Shown here one piece after another: positions 17,320 to 26,827 of a DNA stretch of 42,584 nucleotides (position 1 is its first letter; the number at the start of each line of letters is the position of its first letter). The translations under genes and the position numbers were made by a program. The notes under the pieces are model-generated. The model ran no database searches. It saw only the letters and a program-made list of their open reading frames with translations, and was not told where the DNA came from. Source of the DNA: SLJN01 sp964505385 (GTDB taxonomy: Bacteria; Bacteroidota; Rhodothermia; Balneolales; Natronogracilivirgulaceae); the NCBI GenBank assembly GCA_964505385.1, contig CAZDIA010000026.1, positions 1 through 42,584 on the forward strand. The letters run 5' to 3'.

Positions 17320-17600
17320 TTAAATATTTACAATTTATTTTCCGACCAGTTTGGCGGAAAATTTACCATTTGCCTGAATTCATTGTCAAAAAATAAATAA
17401 AGAATTAAAAAAGCTCGTGGAGTCAAGAAGAGAAGACATATTAACTGCTAAGTGTGTAAATTCTTTTTTTCTGACTCCTTCACATGTTAAAAACTTTACT
17501 TCTTCAAAAGCCTTTTTGGGTTCTGCATTGTAAGGGTTAGGGTTATGAGTTTCATCCGTTACAAACGCAGAACAACCTGCTTATAATGTATTTACACCGA

Positions 17601-19622
17601 CTATTTAATTACACTGCCGATTGGCGCATCCGCCGAGATAAAAAACAGCTTTTCGCCGGGATCTTGAGCCATTAACACCATTCCCTGACTTTTCACTCCC
17701 ATTATTTTTTTGGGTTTAAGGTTTGCCACTACACAAACTTTTTGGCCAACCAGGTCATCAGGAGCACATTGCTGAGCAACTCCGGCAATCAGGGTTCTTG
17801 TTTCCAGCCCTATGTCCACTTCCAGTTTCAGCAGCTTGTCTGATTTAGGTATCGGCTCAGCCGTTATGACTTCTCCTACGCGGAGATCAAGCTTGGCGAA
17901 GTCCTCAAAAGAAGCATTTTCCTTCAGTTCCGGAATGTCTTCGACGGGTGCTTGACCTGAGCGCTCTTTGAGCAGACTACGCTGCTTTTCAATAACTTCA
18001 TCCTCCAGTTTCTGGAAGAGAATTTCTCCTTTACTGATTTTGTGCCCTTCAATCAGGTAGGAGTCGGAGACTTCGTTCCAGTCTGCATAGTCGATGTTAA
18101 AATCTTCCTGGAGCTGCTTCATTTTTCCGGGAAGCACCGGCGCGAACAATACCGAGAGGGCGCCGGTGATTTGTGCGCATACATGCAACACCGTGCCGCA
18201 GCGTTCCATATCGGTTTTGCGAAGGTGCCACGGCTCGGTTTCGGTAAAATATTTATTGCCCAGCCGCGCCAGATTCATCGTTTGATAAACCGCCTCTTTT
18301 AGACGGAAATCCTCATAAAGCTGCCCGATATGATCGCGGGCATTGTTAATCTCTTCAAGTACCTGGTTGTCCCGATCAGTTGGATTAACTAACGGCGGTA
18401 CTTCACCGTCAAAATATTTATTAAGGAACGACTGAGTGCGGAATACAAAATTTCCGAGAATATCTGCCAGCTCGCCGTTTACGCGACTTTGAAAATCACT
18501 CCAGGAAAAGTCGGAGTCGCGGGTTTCGGGCAGGCCGATTCCAAGCACATACCGAAGCAAATCAGGATCAAACTCTTCGAGATATTCATGAAGCCAAACA
18601 GCCCAACCCCTTGAAGTCGAGAGTTTTTTTCCTTCCAGATTCAGAAATTCATTGGCCGGCACATTCTCAGGCAGCACAAAATCGCCATGAGCTTTGAGCA
18701 TAGACGGAAACATCAGGCAGTGAAATACGATGTTATCTTTGCCAATAAAGTGAATCAGGCTGGTTTCTTCATCCTGCCAGTAGGTTTTCCATTTTTCGGG
18801 ATCACCTTGCTGCTCGGCCCATTCTTTGGTAGCTGAGATGTAACCAATGGGAGCATCAAACCAAACATAGAGCACCTTGCCTTCCGTATCAGGCAGCGGC
18901 ACCGGAACTCCCCAGTTGAGGTCCCGGGTCACAGCCCGCTCGTTTAATCCTTCATTGAGCCAGCTTTTGCATTGACCTACCACATTGGACTTCCAGTTGT
19001 TGCGGCTGTCGATCCACTCTTCGAGCCAGCTCTGGAAATCATCCAGGGGCAAGAACCAATGTTCGGTTTGACGGAATTCGGGAGTCTCACCGGTAATTAC
19101 GCTTTTTGGATTTTGCAGCTCGGTAGGAGAGAGCGAAGTGCCGCATTTTTCGCACTGGTCACCATACGCACTCTCATACCCGCACGACGGGCAGGTACCC
19201 TGCACATATCGGTCCGGCAAAAACATATTAGCTTTCGGATCATATAACTGATCCTGGCTTTTTTGCCTGAATACTCCCTCATCATAAAGTTTTTTAAAAA
19301 AATCCTGGGATGTCTGATGATGAACTTTCGAGCTTGTACGGCCGAAATAATCAAAGGAGATGTTCAGCTTTTCAAACGATTGCGAATTTAAATGGTGGAA
19401 TTTATCGACAATATCTTCGGGCTCTACACCTTCTTTATCGGCCGCGAGCGTAATGGGAACCCCATGTTCATCAGACCCGCAAATAAACACGATATCATCT
19501 TTTTTTAATCGCTTATAACGCACATAAAGGTCGGCGGGCAGATATGCTCCGGCAATATGCCCCAGGTGCAGAGGCCCGTTAGCATAAGGCAGAGCGGAGG
19601 TTACAAGTGTACGTTTGGCCAT
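17601..19622 (-). CDS. metG: Methionyl-tRNA synthetase
   Basis: A 673-residue class I synthetase that charges tRNA-Met. Motifs: the HIGH element as H19-L-G-H22, a zinc knuckle with C144, C147, C157 and C160, and the KMSKS element as KLSTS in EGKKLSTSRGW. The C-terminal part (from about 570, FAKLDLRVGEVITAEPIPKS) is an OB-fold tRNA-binding domain of the Trbp111/EMAP type, usually used for dimerisation. Length fits the four-cysteine, long bacterial form. It is flanked by 137- and 281-bp gaps and appears monocistronic. Confidence 0.98.
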   Translation of the reverse strand: MAKRTLVTSALPYANGPLHLGHIAGAYLPADLYVRYKRLKKDDIVFICGSDEHGVPITLAADKEGVEPEDIVDKFHHLNSQSFEKLNISFDYFGRTSSKVHHQTSQDFFKKLYDEGVFRQKSQDQLYDPKANMFLPDRYVQGTCPSCGYESAYGDQCEKCGTSLSPTELQNPKSVITGETPEFRQTEHWFLPLDDFQSWLEEWIDSRNNWKSNVVGQCKSWLNEGLNERAVTRDLNWGVPVPLPDTEGKVLYVWFDAPIGYISATKEWAEQQGDPEKWKTYWQDEETSLIHFIGKDNIVFHCLMFPSMLKAHGDFVLPENVPANEFLNLEGKKLSTSRGWAVWLHEYLEEFDPDLLRYVLGIGLPETRDSDFSWSDFQSRVNGELADILGNFVFRTQSFLNKYFDGEVPPLVNPTDRDNQVLEEINNARDHIGQLYEDFRLKEAVYQTMNLARLGNKYFTETEPWHLRKTDMERCGTVLHVCAQITGALSVLFAPVLPGKMKQLQEDFNIDYADWNEVSDSYLIEGHKISKGEILFQKLEDEVIEKQRSLLKERSGQAPVEDIPELKENASFEDFAKLDLRVGEVITAEPIPKSDKLLKLEVDIGLETRTLIAGVAQQCAPDDLVGQKVCVVANLKPKKIMGVKSQGMVLMAQDPGEKLFFISADAPIGSVIK

Positions 19623-19759
19623 TGGCTAATAATTATTGAAATTGGGTGTTGTAAATTATTTGAATAAACACAGGCAGAGCCTTGTCTGTTCAAGATTGCC
19701 TGATTGAAATTATTATCCCGGCATGATAAGCAACATAGATGACCAATTAAAGCATTTTA

Positions 19760-20302
19760 TCATGTTTGTGATAAACTAATCATGTAAACGTGATATAAAA
19801 CCATACCTATGGTCACCGAGACATTAAAGGAATGTTTTTCGCCAAATTGAGGTATTTCAACACATTCATCCGAAAGCTCCAGTAAATCGCCGTCAAGTCC
19901 GGTAACTTCACTTCCGAATACGAGGCAGACGCCGGTATCCTTTGGCGGTATAAACTGATGAATCGGCCTGCTTTGCCGGGTTTGTTCCACGGCTACCAGG
20001 TGTTCTCCTTCTTCTTTTCGTTTTTTCAATGCATCCACGGAATTACCGTGTGCTGCCCAGGAAACGTATTCTTCGCCTCCGAGTGCGGTTTTCGAAATTT
20101 CCGGCCGCGGCGGATGCGGCGTATATCCGGATAAATGAATTTTTTTGATACCGAATGCATCTGCCGTGCGAAACGCTGAGCCTACATTATAAAGGCTGCG
20201 TATATCATGCAACCAGATTGAAGTTTTCTGCAGCAGAGGCGGTACCGTTCGCGCGCGGTTTTGCTTGAGAATTTCTTTTGTTGTGCGTTTTTGAATGGTC
20301 AT
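19760..20302 (-). CDS. SpoU/TrmH-family RNA 2'-O-methyltransferase
   Basis: A 180-residue SPOUT enzyme that uses S-adenosylmethionine to methylate the ribose of a tRNA or rRNA nucleotide. The three motifs are clear: NVGSAFRTADAFG (37-50, with the catalytic Arg), VFGSEVTGL, and IPQFGEKHSFNVSVTIGMVLYH at the C-terminus, which forms the SAM-binding knot. It lacks an N-terminal substrate-binding domain beyond about 25 residues. The target nucleotide cannot be told. It is a single gene ahead of metG on the same strand. Confidence 0.92.
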   Translation of the reverse strand: MTIQKRTTKEILKQNRARTVPPLLQKTSIWLHDIRSLYNVGSAFRTADAFGIKKIHLSGYTPHPPRPEISKTALGGEEYVSWAAHGNSVDALKKRKEEGEHLVAVEQTRQSRPIHQFIPPKDTGVCLVFGSEVTGLDGDLLELSDECVEIPQFGEKHSFNVSVTIGMVLYHVYMISLSQT

Positions 20303-20410
20303 TGAAAGTGATTTGTGTCAGTATCCATGAATGCTACAGTTAAATTTAAGATTATTCAGATTCAAAACGAGTAGTTCATATTAATCATGCCGGGCTGACC
20401 GGCCGGTTGG

Positions 20411-20750
20411 TCTCATCCAGCAATCTAAAATCACAAATCGTCAATCGTACGTCGCAATTCTTTTCAGCTCGCAGGTTTTCACCATTGTTATAAATCGCGG
20501 AGTAGCAGTACGCCAAGCCTAAGCCGGCACAAAGGGATTTACGATTGAAGATATACGAAGTACGATTTGCGATGTACGGGCCTCGTCCAGCAATCTGAAA
20601 TCACAAATCGTCAATCGTACGTCGTAATTCTTTTCAGCTCGCAGGGTTTTACCATTGTTATAAATCGCGGAGTAGCAGTGCGCCAAGCCTGAGCCTGCAC
20701 ATAGAGATTTACGATTGACGATATACGATGTACGATTTGCGATGTGTGGG
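20411..20750. repeat. 170-bp tandem duplication with heptamer arrays
   Basis: Two consecutive copies with a period of exactly 170 bp (20411-20580, 20581-20750) differ at scattered bases. Each copy begins with CCAGCAATCT. Its left part contains CAAATCG/TCAATCG/TACGTCG (20434-20454 in copy 1), a 7-bp period. Its right part holds degenerate CGATNNN units (20542-20576, 20712-20746) with the same 7-bp period in opposite sense. The middle (TTATAAATCGCGGAGTAGCA) is unique within a copy. Confidence 0.85.
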
Positions 20751-20853
20751 ACCAAGTGATTTTTCGATAAAACAATTCTTTTCATATTGTCAATTACGTT
20801 TCTGATTGCATTATAAAATCTTACTGTGGAAGATCAGTAAATTTCGGGGTAAT

Positions 20854-20950
20854 TTCCGGATGCAGAAACGGGTTCTGCCGAAATCCGGAAGCTATAAGAT
20901 TCTGTTTAAATAAACGTTTTTGTACGCTGCCTGACCGGTAGAGACCGGTC
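20854..20950 (+). other. Two leader hairpins upstream of greA
   Basis: First hairpin: TTCCGGA (20854-20860) pairs with TCCGGAA (20884-20890), enclosing GCAGAA (20862-20867) with TTCTGC (20873-20878). Second hairpin: GACCGGT (20933-20939), loop AGAG, ACCGGTC (20944-20950), a perfect 7-bp stem. Both lie within 155 bp of the greA start and would be in its leader if the promoter is upstream. No T run follows either. Confidence 0.45.
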
Positions 20951-21005
20951 TGAAGGTGATGAATTATCAAAGTTTTCAAGTTAAAAAGTTAAAAGGAAGT
21001 TAACC

Positions 21006-21476
21006 GTGAAAAAAAATTATCTGTCTCCGGAAGGATACAAAAAGCTCAAAGATGAACATCGAGAATTGACCACAAAAGGGCGTCGAGAAGTGGCTCAGAA
21101 AATAGAGGAAGCCCGCTCTCACGGTGATTTGAGCGAAAACGCTGAATATGATGCCGCCAAAGAAGAGCAGGGGTATCTCGAAAAGCGCATAGCTGAACTG
21201 GAGCAAACACTATCAAACTCCAGGGTTTTGGATGAGAAAAAAATGGATGATTCCAAAGTTTATGTTTTGTCCACTGTCACGGTCTTAAACAAAAAAACAC
21301 AAAAAGAAGTATCTTATACCCTTGTATCCAAAGATGAAGCCGATTTCGAGCAAGGTAAAATTTCGGTAGATTCCCCGATTGGAAGCGCCTTAATGGGCAA
21401 ATCAGTCGGCGAAACGGTGGAAGTTGATGTTCCCGCCGGAAAACTTGAGCTCGAAATCAAAGATATAAACCGGTAG
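21006..21476 (+). CDS. greA: Transcript cleavage factor GreA
   Basis: GreA enters the secondary channel of RNA polymerase and stimulates cleavage of backtracked RNA. The 156-residue protein has the family opening KNYLSPEGYKKLKDEH and the coiled-coil tip DLSENAEYDAAKEEQ with the acidic Asp and Glu of the active tip. The C-terminal FKBP-like domain ends in the ISVDSPIGSALMGKSVGE block. The start is GTG at 21006, with AAGGAAG seven bases upstream. It lies 7 bp before ugd, so it heads a plus-strand run. Confidence 0.97.
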   Translation: MKKNYLSPEGYKKLKDEHRELTTKGRREVAQKIEEARSHGDLSENAEYDAAKEEQGYLEKRIAELEQTLSNSRVLDEKKMDDSKVYVLSTVTVLNKKTQKEVSYTLVSKDEADFEQGKISVDSPIGSALMGKSVGETVEVDVPAGKLELEIKDINR

Positions 21477-21483
21477 GAGTTAC

Positions 21484-22824
21484 ATGAAATTAGCAGTTAT
21501 TGGTACGGGGTATGTGGGATTGGTAAGCGGCACCTGCTTTGCCGATTCCGGTAATGATGTGATCTGTGTAGACAATGATCCGGAAAAGTTGCGCCGGCTC
21601 AGAAACGGAGAAATTCCACATTATGAGCCGGGATTGAAACTGTTATTCGATCGCTCGGTTCGTGAAAACAGACTGTTTTTTTCGGATGATCTTGAAAGTG
21701 CGGTAAAACAGGCGGAGGTGATTTTTCTTTGTCTTCCAACTCCTCCGGGAGCCGATGGCCAGGCTGACCTGAGCTTCGTCTTGCAGGTTTCAGAGCAGAT
21801 TGCCGGAGTGATCGATGATTATAAAGTTATCGTCAACAAAAGTACGGTGCCTGTAGGAACTGCTGAGAAAGTTCAAATGACGTTCGATGCCAATTCATCT
21901 CAAAATGTGGACGTGGTTTCCAATCCCGAGTTTTTACGCGAAGGGGCCGCGGTGGATGATTTTCTGAAACCCGAGCGGGTTATCATCGGCAGCAACAGTG
22001 AACGAGCTACAAAAGTGATAAAATCACTTTATGAACCTTTTGTGCGAAGCGGAAATCCCATCATAGAAATGGATCCGAAAAGTGCCGAGCTCACCAAATA
22101 TGCCGCTAACTCTTTTCTTGCCACGAAAATTACCTTCATGAATGAGATCGCCAACATTAGTGAAAGGGTGGGCGCCAATGTTGATAATGTGCGGCGCGGA
22201 ATGGGCAGCGACTCAAGAATTGGAAAGCGTTTTCTGTTTGCAGGCATTGGATTCGGAGGGAGCTGTTTTCCCAAAGATGTTCAGGCGCTTGAATATACTT
22301 CACGGCAAAATAACTATGATTTCAGCATCTTGAAATCTGTTATATCTGTAAATGAAAGGCAGAAACTGTCGATTATCGAAAAGATGAAGCTGTTCTACAA
22401 CGAGAATCTTAAGGGCAAAACTTTCGGTGTCTGGGGATTGTCTTTCAAGCCTGAAACCGATGATGTCCGTGAGGCTCCGTCACTTTACATCGTCCGAAAG
22501 CTTTTAGATATGGGGGCCAATGTCAAGGCTTATGATCCTGAAGCTGTGGAAACATTCAAAGCTGCATTTGGAGAAGACAGCAGCAAAATTGAATTTTGCG
22601 AAGATCAGACCAAGGTACTTGATGGAGCTGATGCCCTTGTAGTTTGCACCGAGTGGAATGAGTTTCGCCGCCCCAGTTTTGACCGCTTTTTAACCCGGAT
22701 GAAATCACCGGTGATTTTTGATGGCAGAAATCTGTATGATCTGCGGGATGCTGAAGAAGCGGGGCTGACCTACATCAGCGTTGGTCGTGAGAGTGTAAAT
22801 CTGGATAAAACTATCCATGCCTGA
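21484..22824 (+). CDS. ugd: UDP-glucose 6-dehydrogenase
   Basis: The enzyme oxidises UDP-glucose to UDP-glucuronate with two NAD. The 446-residue protein opens with MKLAVIGTGYVGLVSGTCFA (Rossmann fold) and carries STVPVGTA, NPEFLREGAA, and the catalytic C261 in GFGGSCFPKDVQAL. The C-terminal domain shows WGLSFKPETDDVREAPS. Its end overlaps uxs by 8 bp, so the two consecutive steps of UDP-xylose synthesis are translationally coupled. Confidence 0.97.
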   Translation: MKLAVIGTGYVGLVSGTCFADSGNDVICVDNDPEKLRRLRNGEIPHYEPGLKLLFDRSVRENRLFFSDDLESAVKQAEVIFLCLPTPPGADGQADLSFVLQVSEQIAGVIDDYKVIVNKSTVPVGTAEKVQMTFDANSSQNVDVVSNPEFLREGAAVDDFLKPERVIIGSNSERATKVIKSLYEPFVRSGNPIIEMDPKSAELTKYAANSFLATKITFMNEIANISERVGANVDNVRRGMGSDSRIGKRFLFAGIGFGGSCFPKDVQALEYTSRQNNYDFSILKSVISVNERQKLSIIEKMKLFYNENLKGKTFGVWGLSFKPETDDVREAPSLYIVRKLLDMGANVKAYDPEAVETFKAAFGEDSSKIEFCEDQTKVLDGADALVVCTEWNEFRRPSFDRFLTRMKSPVIFDGRNLYDLRDAEEAGLTYISVGRESVNLDKTIHA

Positions 22825-23761
22825 GCGTGTGCTCATTACCGGGGGAGCCGGTTTTCTGGGCTCTCATTTATGTGATAAATTCCTGAATGAGGGCTATGAA
22901 GTAATATGCATGGATAATCTTTCTACTGGACAGGAAAAAAATATCGAGCACCTGTTCGGCCATAAGCGATTCCGTTTCATCAAATATAATGTGACCGAAT
23001 ATCTCCATGTAGGCGGAAAGCTCGATTACATACTCCATTTTGCATCGCCTGCCTCACCGGTCGATTATCTTGAAATGCCGATTCAAACCCTCAAAGTAGG
23101 CTCATTGGGCACGCATAAAGCGCTTGGTTTGGCTAAATCAAAAGGGGCGACTTTTTTATTGGCATCTACCAGCGAGATTTATGGCGATCCGGAAGTTCAT
23201 CCCCAACCTGAAACTTATTGGGGTAACGTTAATCCGGTGGGTAAGCGAGGGGTGTACGATGAAGCCAAAAGATTTGCCGAAGCACTGGTGATGGCCTACC
23301 ACCGGTATCATAATATTGATACGCGAATTGCCCGGATTTTCAACACCTATGGACCGCGTATGAGAATTGGTGACGGGCGCGCACTGCCGAATTTTATGCG
23401 TCAGGCGATTAAGGGGGATGATATCACGGTTTACGGCGATGGTTCCCAAACCCGTTCTCTCTGTTATGTGGATGACCAGGTTGAGGGCATATACCGGCTT
23501 ACGAAATCCGGATACAATGAACCGGTGAATATCGGAAATCCGGAAGAAGTATCTGTGCTGAAACTTGCCCAAGAGATCCTTGAGCTGAGTGGCAGCAACA
23601 GCAAAATAACTTACAAAGAGCTGCCGGAGGAAGACCCTAAAGTGCGCCGGCCGGATACGACAGTTGCGGAACAGGTGCTGGGCTGGAAAGCGAAAACCGC
23701 CCGTAAAGACGGGCTTAGGGAGACCTACAGGTATTTCAGGCAAGAGATTGAACATCAGTGA
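22817..23761 (+). CDS. uxs: UDP-glucuronate decarboxylase (UDP-xylose synthase)
   Basis: A 314-residue extended short-chain dehydrogenase that decarboxylates UDP-glucuronate to UDP-xylose. It has ITGGAGFLGSHLC for NAD, the ASTSEIYGDP motif, the catalytic Y147-x3-K151 in YDEAKRFAE, and the family RIFNTYGPRM and SLCYVDDQVEG blocks. The GNVNPVGKRGVYDEAKR stretch separates UXS from most epimerases. The ATG at 22817 lies inside the end of ugd, and its stop overlaps the following NUDIX start. Products likely feed extracellular or envelope glycans. Confidence 0.96.
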   Translation: MPERVLITGGAGFLGSHLCDKFLNEGYEVICMDNLSTGQEKNIEHLFGHKRFRFIKYNVTEYLHVGGKLDYILHFASPASPVDYLEMPIQTLKVGSLGTHKALGLAKSKGATFLLASTSEIYGDPEVHPQPETYWGNVNPVGKRGVYDEAKRFAEALVMAYHRYHNIDTRIARIFNTYGPRMRIGDGRALPNFMRQAIKGDDITVYGDGSQTRSLCYVDDQVEGIYRLTKSGYNEPVNIGNPEEVSVLKLAQEILELSGSNSKITYKELPEEDPKVRRPDTTVAEQVLGWKAKTARKDGLRETYRYFRQEIEHQ

Positions 23762-24240
23762 TGGATAACCCGAACCCCCAAAACAAAAAGCTGATCGATG
23801 TATATCCATACTGCATTGAGGGAAACAATGTGGAGTTCCTGCTTTTTAAACGATCCACGGATGTGATTTACCCGGGGCAGTGGCGGATGATAGGCGGCAA
23901 AGTTAAGGAGAATGAAACACGATCCCGGGCAGGATTGCGTGAATTCAGGGAAGAAACCGGCGGTTACCCGCTTGCATATTGGTCTGTGCCGCTTGTGAAT
24001 ACCTTTTATGAGCACCAAACCGATACAATTCAACATGTTGTGGCTTTTGGTGCTGAATTGCCCAAAGATCGTGAAATAGTGTTAAATTATGAGCACGAAA
24101 CCTTCGCATGGTTTTCTGCCGGGGAAGCCGGAAAACACCTGCTCTGGCCCCGACAAATAGAAATTGTTACATGGATGAACGACATCCTCTTACAAAACCG
24201 AATATCTGAAGATTGGCTGATCGACACCATATCCGAATAA
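23761..24240 (+). CDS. NUDIX hydrolase
   Basis: A 159-residue protein with a complete Nudix box: GGKVKENETRSRAGLREFREETGG (23893-23964 region), giving the G-x5-E...REx2EE pattern that binds metal and cleaves a nucleoside diphosphate linked to X. Substrate is unknown. The ATG at 23761 overlaps the uxs stop; a GTG one codon earlier is possible. Position after ugd and uxs suggests it may act on a nucleotide sugar or nucleotide by-product, but this is inference. Its end overlaps the next gene by 28 bp. Confidence 0.9.
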   Translation: MDNPNPQNKKLIDVYPYCIEGNNVEFLLFKRSTDVIYPGQWRMIGGKVKENETRSRAGLREFREETGGYPLAYWSVPLVNTFYEHQTDTIQHVVAFGAELPKDREIVLNYEHETFAWFSAGEAGKHLLWPRQIEIVTWMNDILLQNRISEDWLIDTISE

Positions 24241-25493
24241 CCTGCGCGGTTCTGTTCTCGCTATTTGTCTTTTTGATTTTTCCTCAAACAGGGAAAAGCC
24301 AGATTGCAGAAACGGAAAATTATGAGTTCAGGCTTGTTCCCGATCTCTGGTATAACTCATTGGATGGAGTACAGGTTGGCGCGCAATTTGGATTCAGGCA
24401 GTTCGGGAGAATCGATGAAGGCCCGCATTTTTTTGATGCCGGCATTTTAATAGGAACCAGTGATTTAGAACCCACTTTTAATTACCGTGCAAATTACAGA
24501 CACACGCTGTTGAGCAGGGCCGGTTTCGAGCGGTCAGGCATCAACCTGAACTCAGCTTACAGAGATGGCTTTCAGCAACATGGTGCGGGTTTAAGGTGGC
24601 AAAACAAGGATGAAGCAGAACAAAATATCTGGTCATTTCAGTCTGAATATTATGCCCATGAAATGTACGATTCTGAGTATCAGTTATATCCTCATTTGTG
24701 GAGCGAAGGGTGGACCGATATCATCCGCATAACGGCCGTTTATCAGCAATGGGCCGACTGGCATCGCAGCTCTGCAGTTAAGATAGATCTGCGTGTTTCA
24801 CCGGGTGGCTTGGATACTTCTCCGTTTGCAAGATTCGACTTTTCAGCTCAGGACAGAGTTGATCTGTTCGCGGGTCTTGCAGCTAATATTCACGCTTATG
24901 CCGGTTGGGTAAACGAGGATGCACCACCGGAATACAACCTTGGGCTGGCCGGCGCTTCGCTGATTGATTTCCAGGATTCCAGATTAACACGTGCCCGGGG
25001 AACATTGCCGCCATCATGGTTTCGGGAGGGATTCTTTCACAAAGCCGGCGGAGCCAACCTGCGGGGGTTTATGGATATGGAAGCTGAATCCCGCAAAGCT
25101 GATTTAAATGATATCAACCGGCCGGCTGATGTTATTCCTGATCCCACCGGACCAACGACTGATGCCATATCATCCTTAAACCTGGAACTGGAGTTTCCTA
25201 ATCCGGTCAATAGTTGGATTCAATCTATTCCTGTGGCCGGCGAATTCATTAAATTTTCATCATATTTTTTTAATGATACAGGGATATTGTCGCGCCGTGG
25301 ATTTTCATCGGTGCTGTTGGTAGATGCCGGTGTAGGTTTTGAAGTATCAACAAATATCCCCGATTATCTCGGCCGGGAAAGGGGGTTTCAAATACGTTTT
25401 GATCTGCCATTTTGGTTTTACGATTCAAACACAGAGCAATCATTTACAGAATTAAAACCTATCCTGGGTTTTGGAAGTATTTATTATTTTTAA
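24213..25493 (+). CDS. Outer-membrane beta-barrel protein (surface-antigen/BamA-like C-terminus)
   Basis: A 426-residue protein with a signal peptide (hydrophobic CAVLFSLFVFLIF, then PQTGKSQ) and a long alternating-strand pattern rich in aromatic residues. The last residues FGSIYYF end in Phe, as outer-membrane barrels do for Bam recognition. No enzymatic motif is seen. The start is uncertain: no ATG precedes the signal peptide in frame, so a TTG at 24213, inside the NUDIX gene, is the only reasonable initiator. It resembles barrel parts of peptidase-associated or surface-antigen proteins. Substrate and partner are unknown. Confidence 0.72.
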   Translation: MADRHHIRITCAVLFSLFVFLIFPQTGKSQIAETENYEFRLVPDLWYNSLDGVQVGAQFGFRQFGRIDEGPHFFDAGILIGTSDLEPTFNYRANYRHTLLSRAGFERSGINLNSAYRDGFQQHGAGLRWQNKDEAEQNIWSFQSEYYAHEMYDSEYQLYPHLWSEGWTDIIRITAVYQQWADWHRSSAVKIDLRVSPGGLDTSPFARFDFSAQDRVDLFAGLAANIHAYAGWVNEDAPPEYNLGLAGASLIDFQDSRLTRARGTLPPSWFREGFFHKAGGANLRGFMDMEAESRKADLNDINRPADVIPDPTGPTTDAISSLNLELEFPNPVNSWIQSIPVAGEFIKFSSYFFNDTGILSRRGFSSVLLVDAGVGFEVSTNIPDYLGRERGFQIRFDLPFWFYDSNTEQSFTELKPILGFGSIYYF

Positions 25494-25511
25494 TCTAAAG
25501 GTCTGCTTATT

Positions 25512-26735
25512 ATGAAAGTATTAGTGATTAACTGCGGTAGTTCATCCGTGAAATATGAACTGTTTAATTCAGAAGATGAAGAGTCGATTTGCTCCGGATC
25601 AGTTGAACGCATAGGAGCGGTAACTGCTATTACCAAACACTTACCGCCCGGCGGCAAGGAAATTAAAGATACGGCGGTGGTTGAGAACCATGAGTCCGCG
25701 CTCAAAATTATTATGGATTACCTGATGGATTCCGAGAACGGGATCGTACGCAGTAAATCTGACATTGAGGCGGTAGGCCACAGGGTCGTTCACGGTGGCG
25801 AAACGTTTAAAGATTCGGTGCTGATCGACGATACCGTAGTGGAAGCTATTGAACAGGCTATCGATCTCGCTCCGCTTCATAATCCACCTAATCTTAAAGG
25901 AATTCAGGCGGCGCGCCGACAGCTTCCGGATGTGCCGCATGTAGCGGTATTTGATACGGCATTTCATCAGACGCTTCCGGATAAAGCGTTCATGTACGGT
26001 ATTCCCAACCGGCTTTACCGGCGCTATCGGATCCGTAAATATGGATTCCATGGCACCAGCCATTATTATGTAAGCCGTCAATATTTTAAAAAGATTAATG
26101 AGCAACGTAAGGGTACCCGTGTAATAAGCTGCCATCTTGGTAACGGCGCTTCGATAACTGCGATTAAAGACGGGCATTCCGTTGATACAAGCATGGGTTT
26201 CACGCCACTCTCCGGGTTGATCATGGGAACGCGGTCAGGCGATGTTGACCCGTCAATTCTCTTTTATCTTATTGAGAAGGAGGAGCTGTCGCTTAACAAC
26301 GTACATGCGTTGTTGAATAAGCACAGCGGACTTCTTGGCCTAAGCGGATTTGCCGCGGATATGCGTGACCTGATCAAGGAAGCAGATGACGGAGACCGGC
26401 GTTGCCGCCAGGCTATCGAAGCTTTTTGCTACCGGATCAAGCAGTACATCGGCACCTATTTCGCTACATTGAATGGCTGTGATGCGATTATAATGACTGC
26501 CGGTATCGGTCAGTACTCTCCGTATATCCGGGCCAAAGCGCTGGCTGATCTTGAACATCTCGGGGTTGTAATAGATACCGAAAAAAATGAATCGGCTGAT
26601 CCGGAAGAAGAAACAAAAATCAGCCATGAAAAATCTGAGGTTGATGTTTACGTCATCCCGACGAATGAGGAGCTGGTTATCGCCAAGGATGCGGCTAAAA
26701 TCGCAACAGCGTCGCTTCAGTCTCCCTGGATTTAA
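25512..26735 (+). CDS. ackA: Acetate kinase
   Basis: AckA interconverts acetate plus ATP and acetyl phosphate. The 407-residue protein starts VLVINCGSSSVKYELF, the family's first signature, and contains HRVVHGGE, FDTAFHQTLP, the KYGFHGTSH signature, HLGNGASITAI and the TAGIGQYSP block. Length is normal. Its usual partner pta lies 2.8 kb further on the same strand, with the caspase-like lipoprotein and an EamA transporter between them. Confidence 0.98.
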   Translation: MKVLVINCGSSSVKYELFNSEDEESICSGSVERIGAVTAITKHLPPGGKEIKDTAVVENHESALKIIMDYLMDSENGIVRSKSDIEAVGHRVVHGGETFKDSVLIDDTVVEAIEQAIDLAPLHNPPNLKGIQAARRQLPDVPHVAVFDTAFHQTLPDKAFMYGIPNRLYRRYRIRKYGFHGTSHYYVSRQYFKKINEQRKGTRVISCHLGNGASITAIKDGHSVDTSMGFTPLSGLIMGTRSGDVDPSILFYLIEKEELSLNNVHALLNKHSGLLGLSGFAADMRDLIKEADDGDRRCRQAIEAFCYRIKQYIGTYFATLNGCDAIIMTAGIGQYSPYIRAKALADLEHLGVVIDTEKNESADPEEETKISHEKSEVDVYVIPTNEELVIAKDAAKIATASLQSPWI

Positions 26736-26827
26736 ACAAGTCGATACTGTTACCTGAAAACCGGCGTTTGTGATACTTGTCACACGATGCTCGCAGATCC
26801 CCGGGAACTTTCAGATTCAACAATCAT

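Larger units (their letters stand above)
20303..21005. other. 703-bp divergent intergenic region
   Basis: The gap lies between the methyltransferase (minus) and greA (plus). It holds the 170-bp tandem duplication (20411-20750) and the greA leader with two hairpins (20854-20950). No real gene was seen: the one reading frame of size spans the second duplication copy and has no protein character. Promoters for both flanking genes must be here, but none was recognised. Confidence 0.6.

Noticed and set aside
20519..20785. 88-residue minus-strand frame
   Set aside because: It lies across the second copy of the 170-bp tandem duplication and has heptamer-derived composition.
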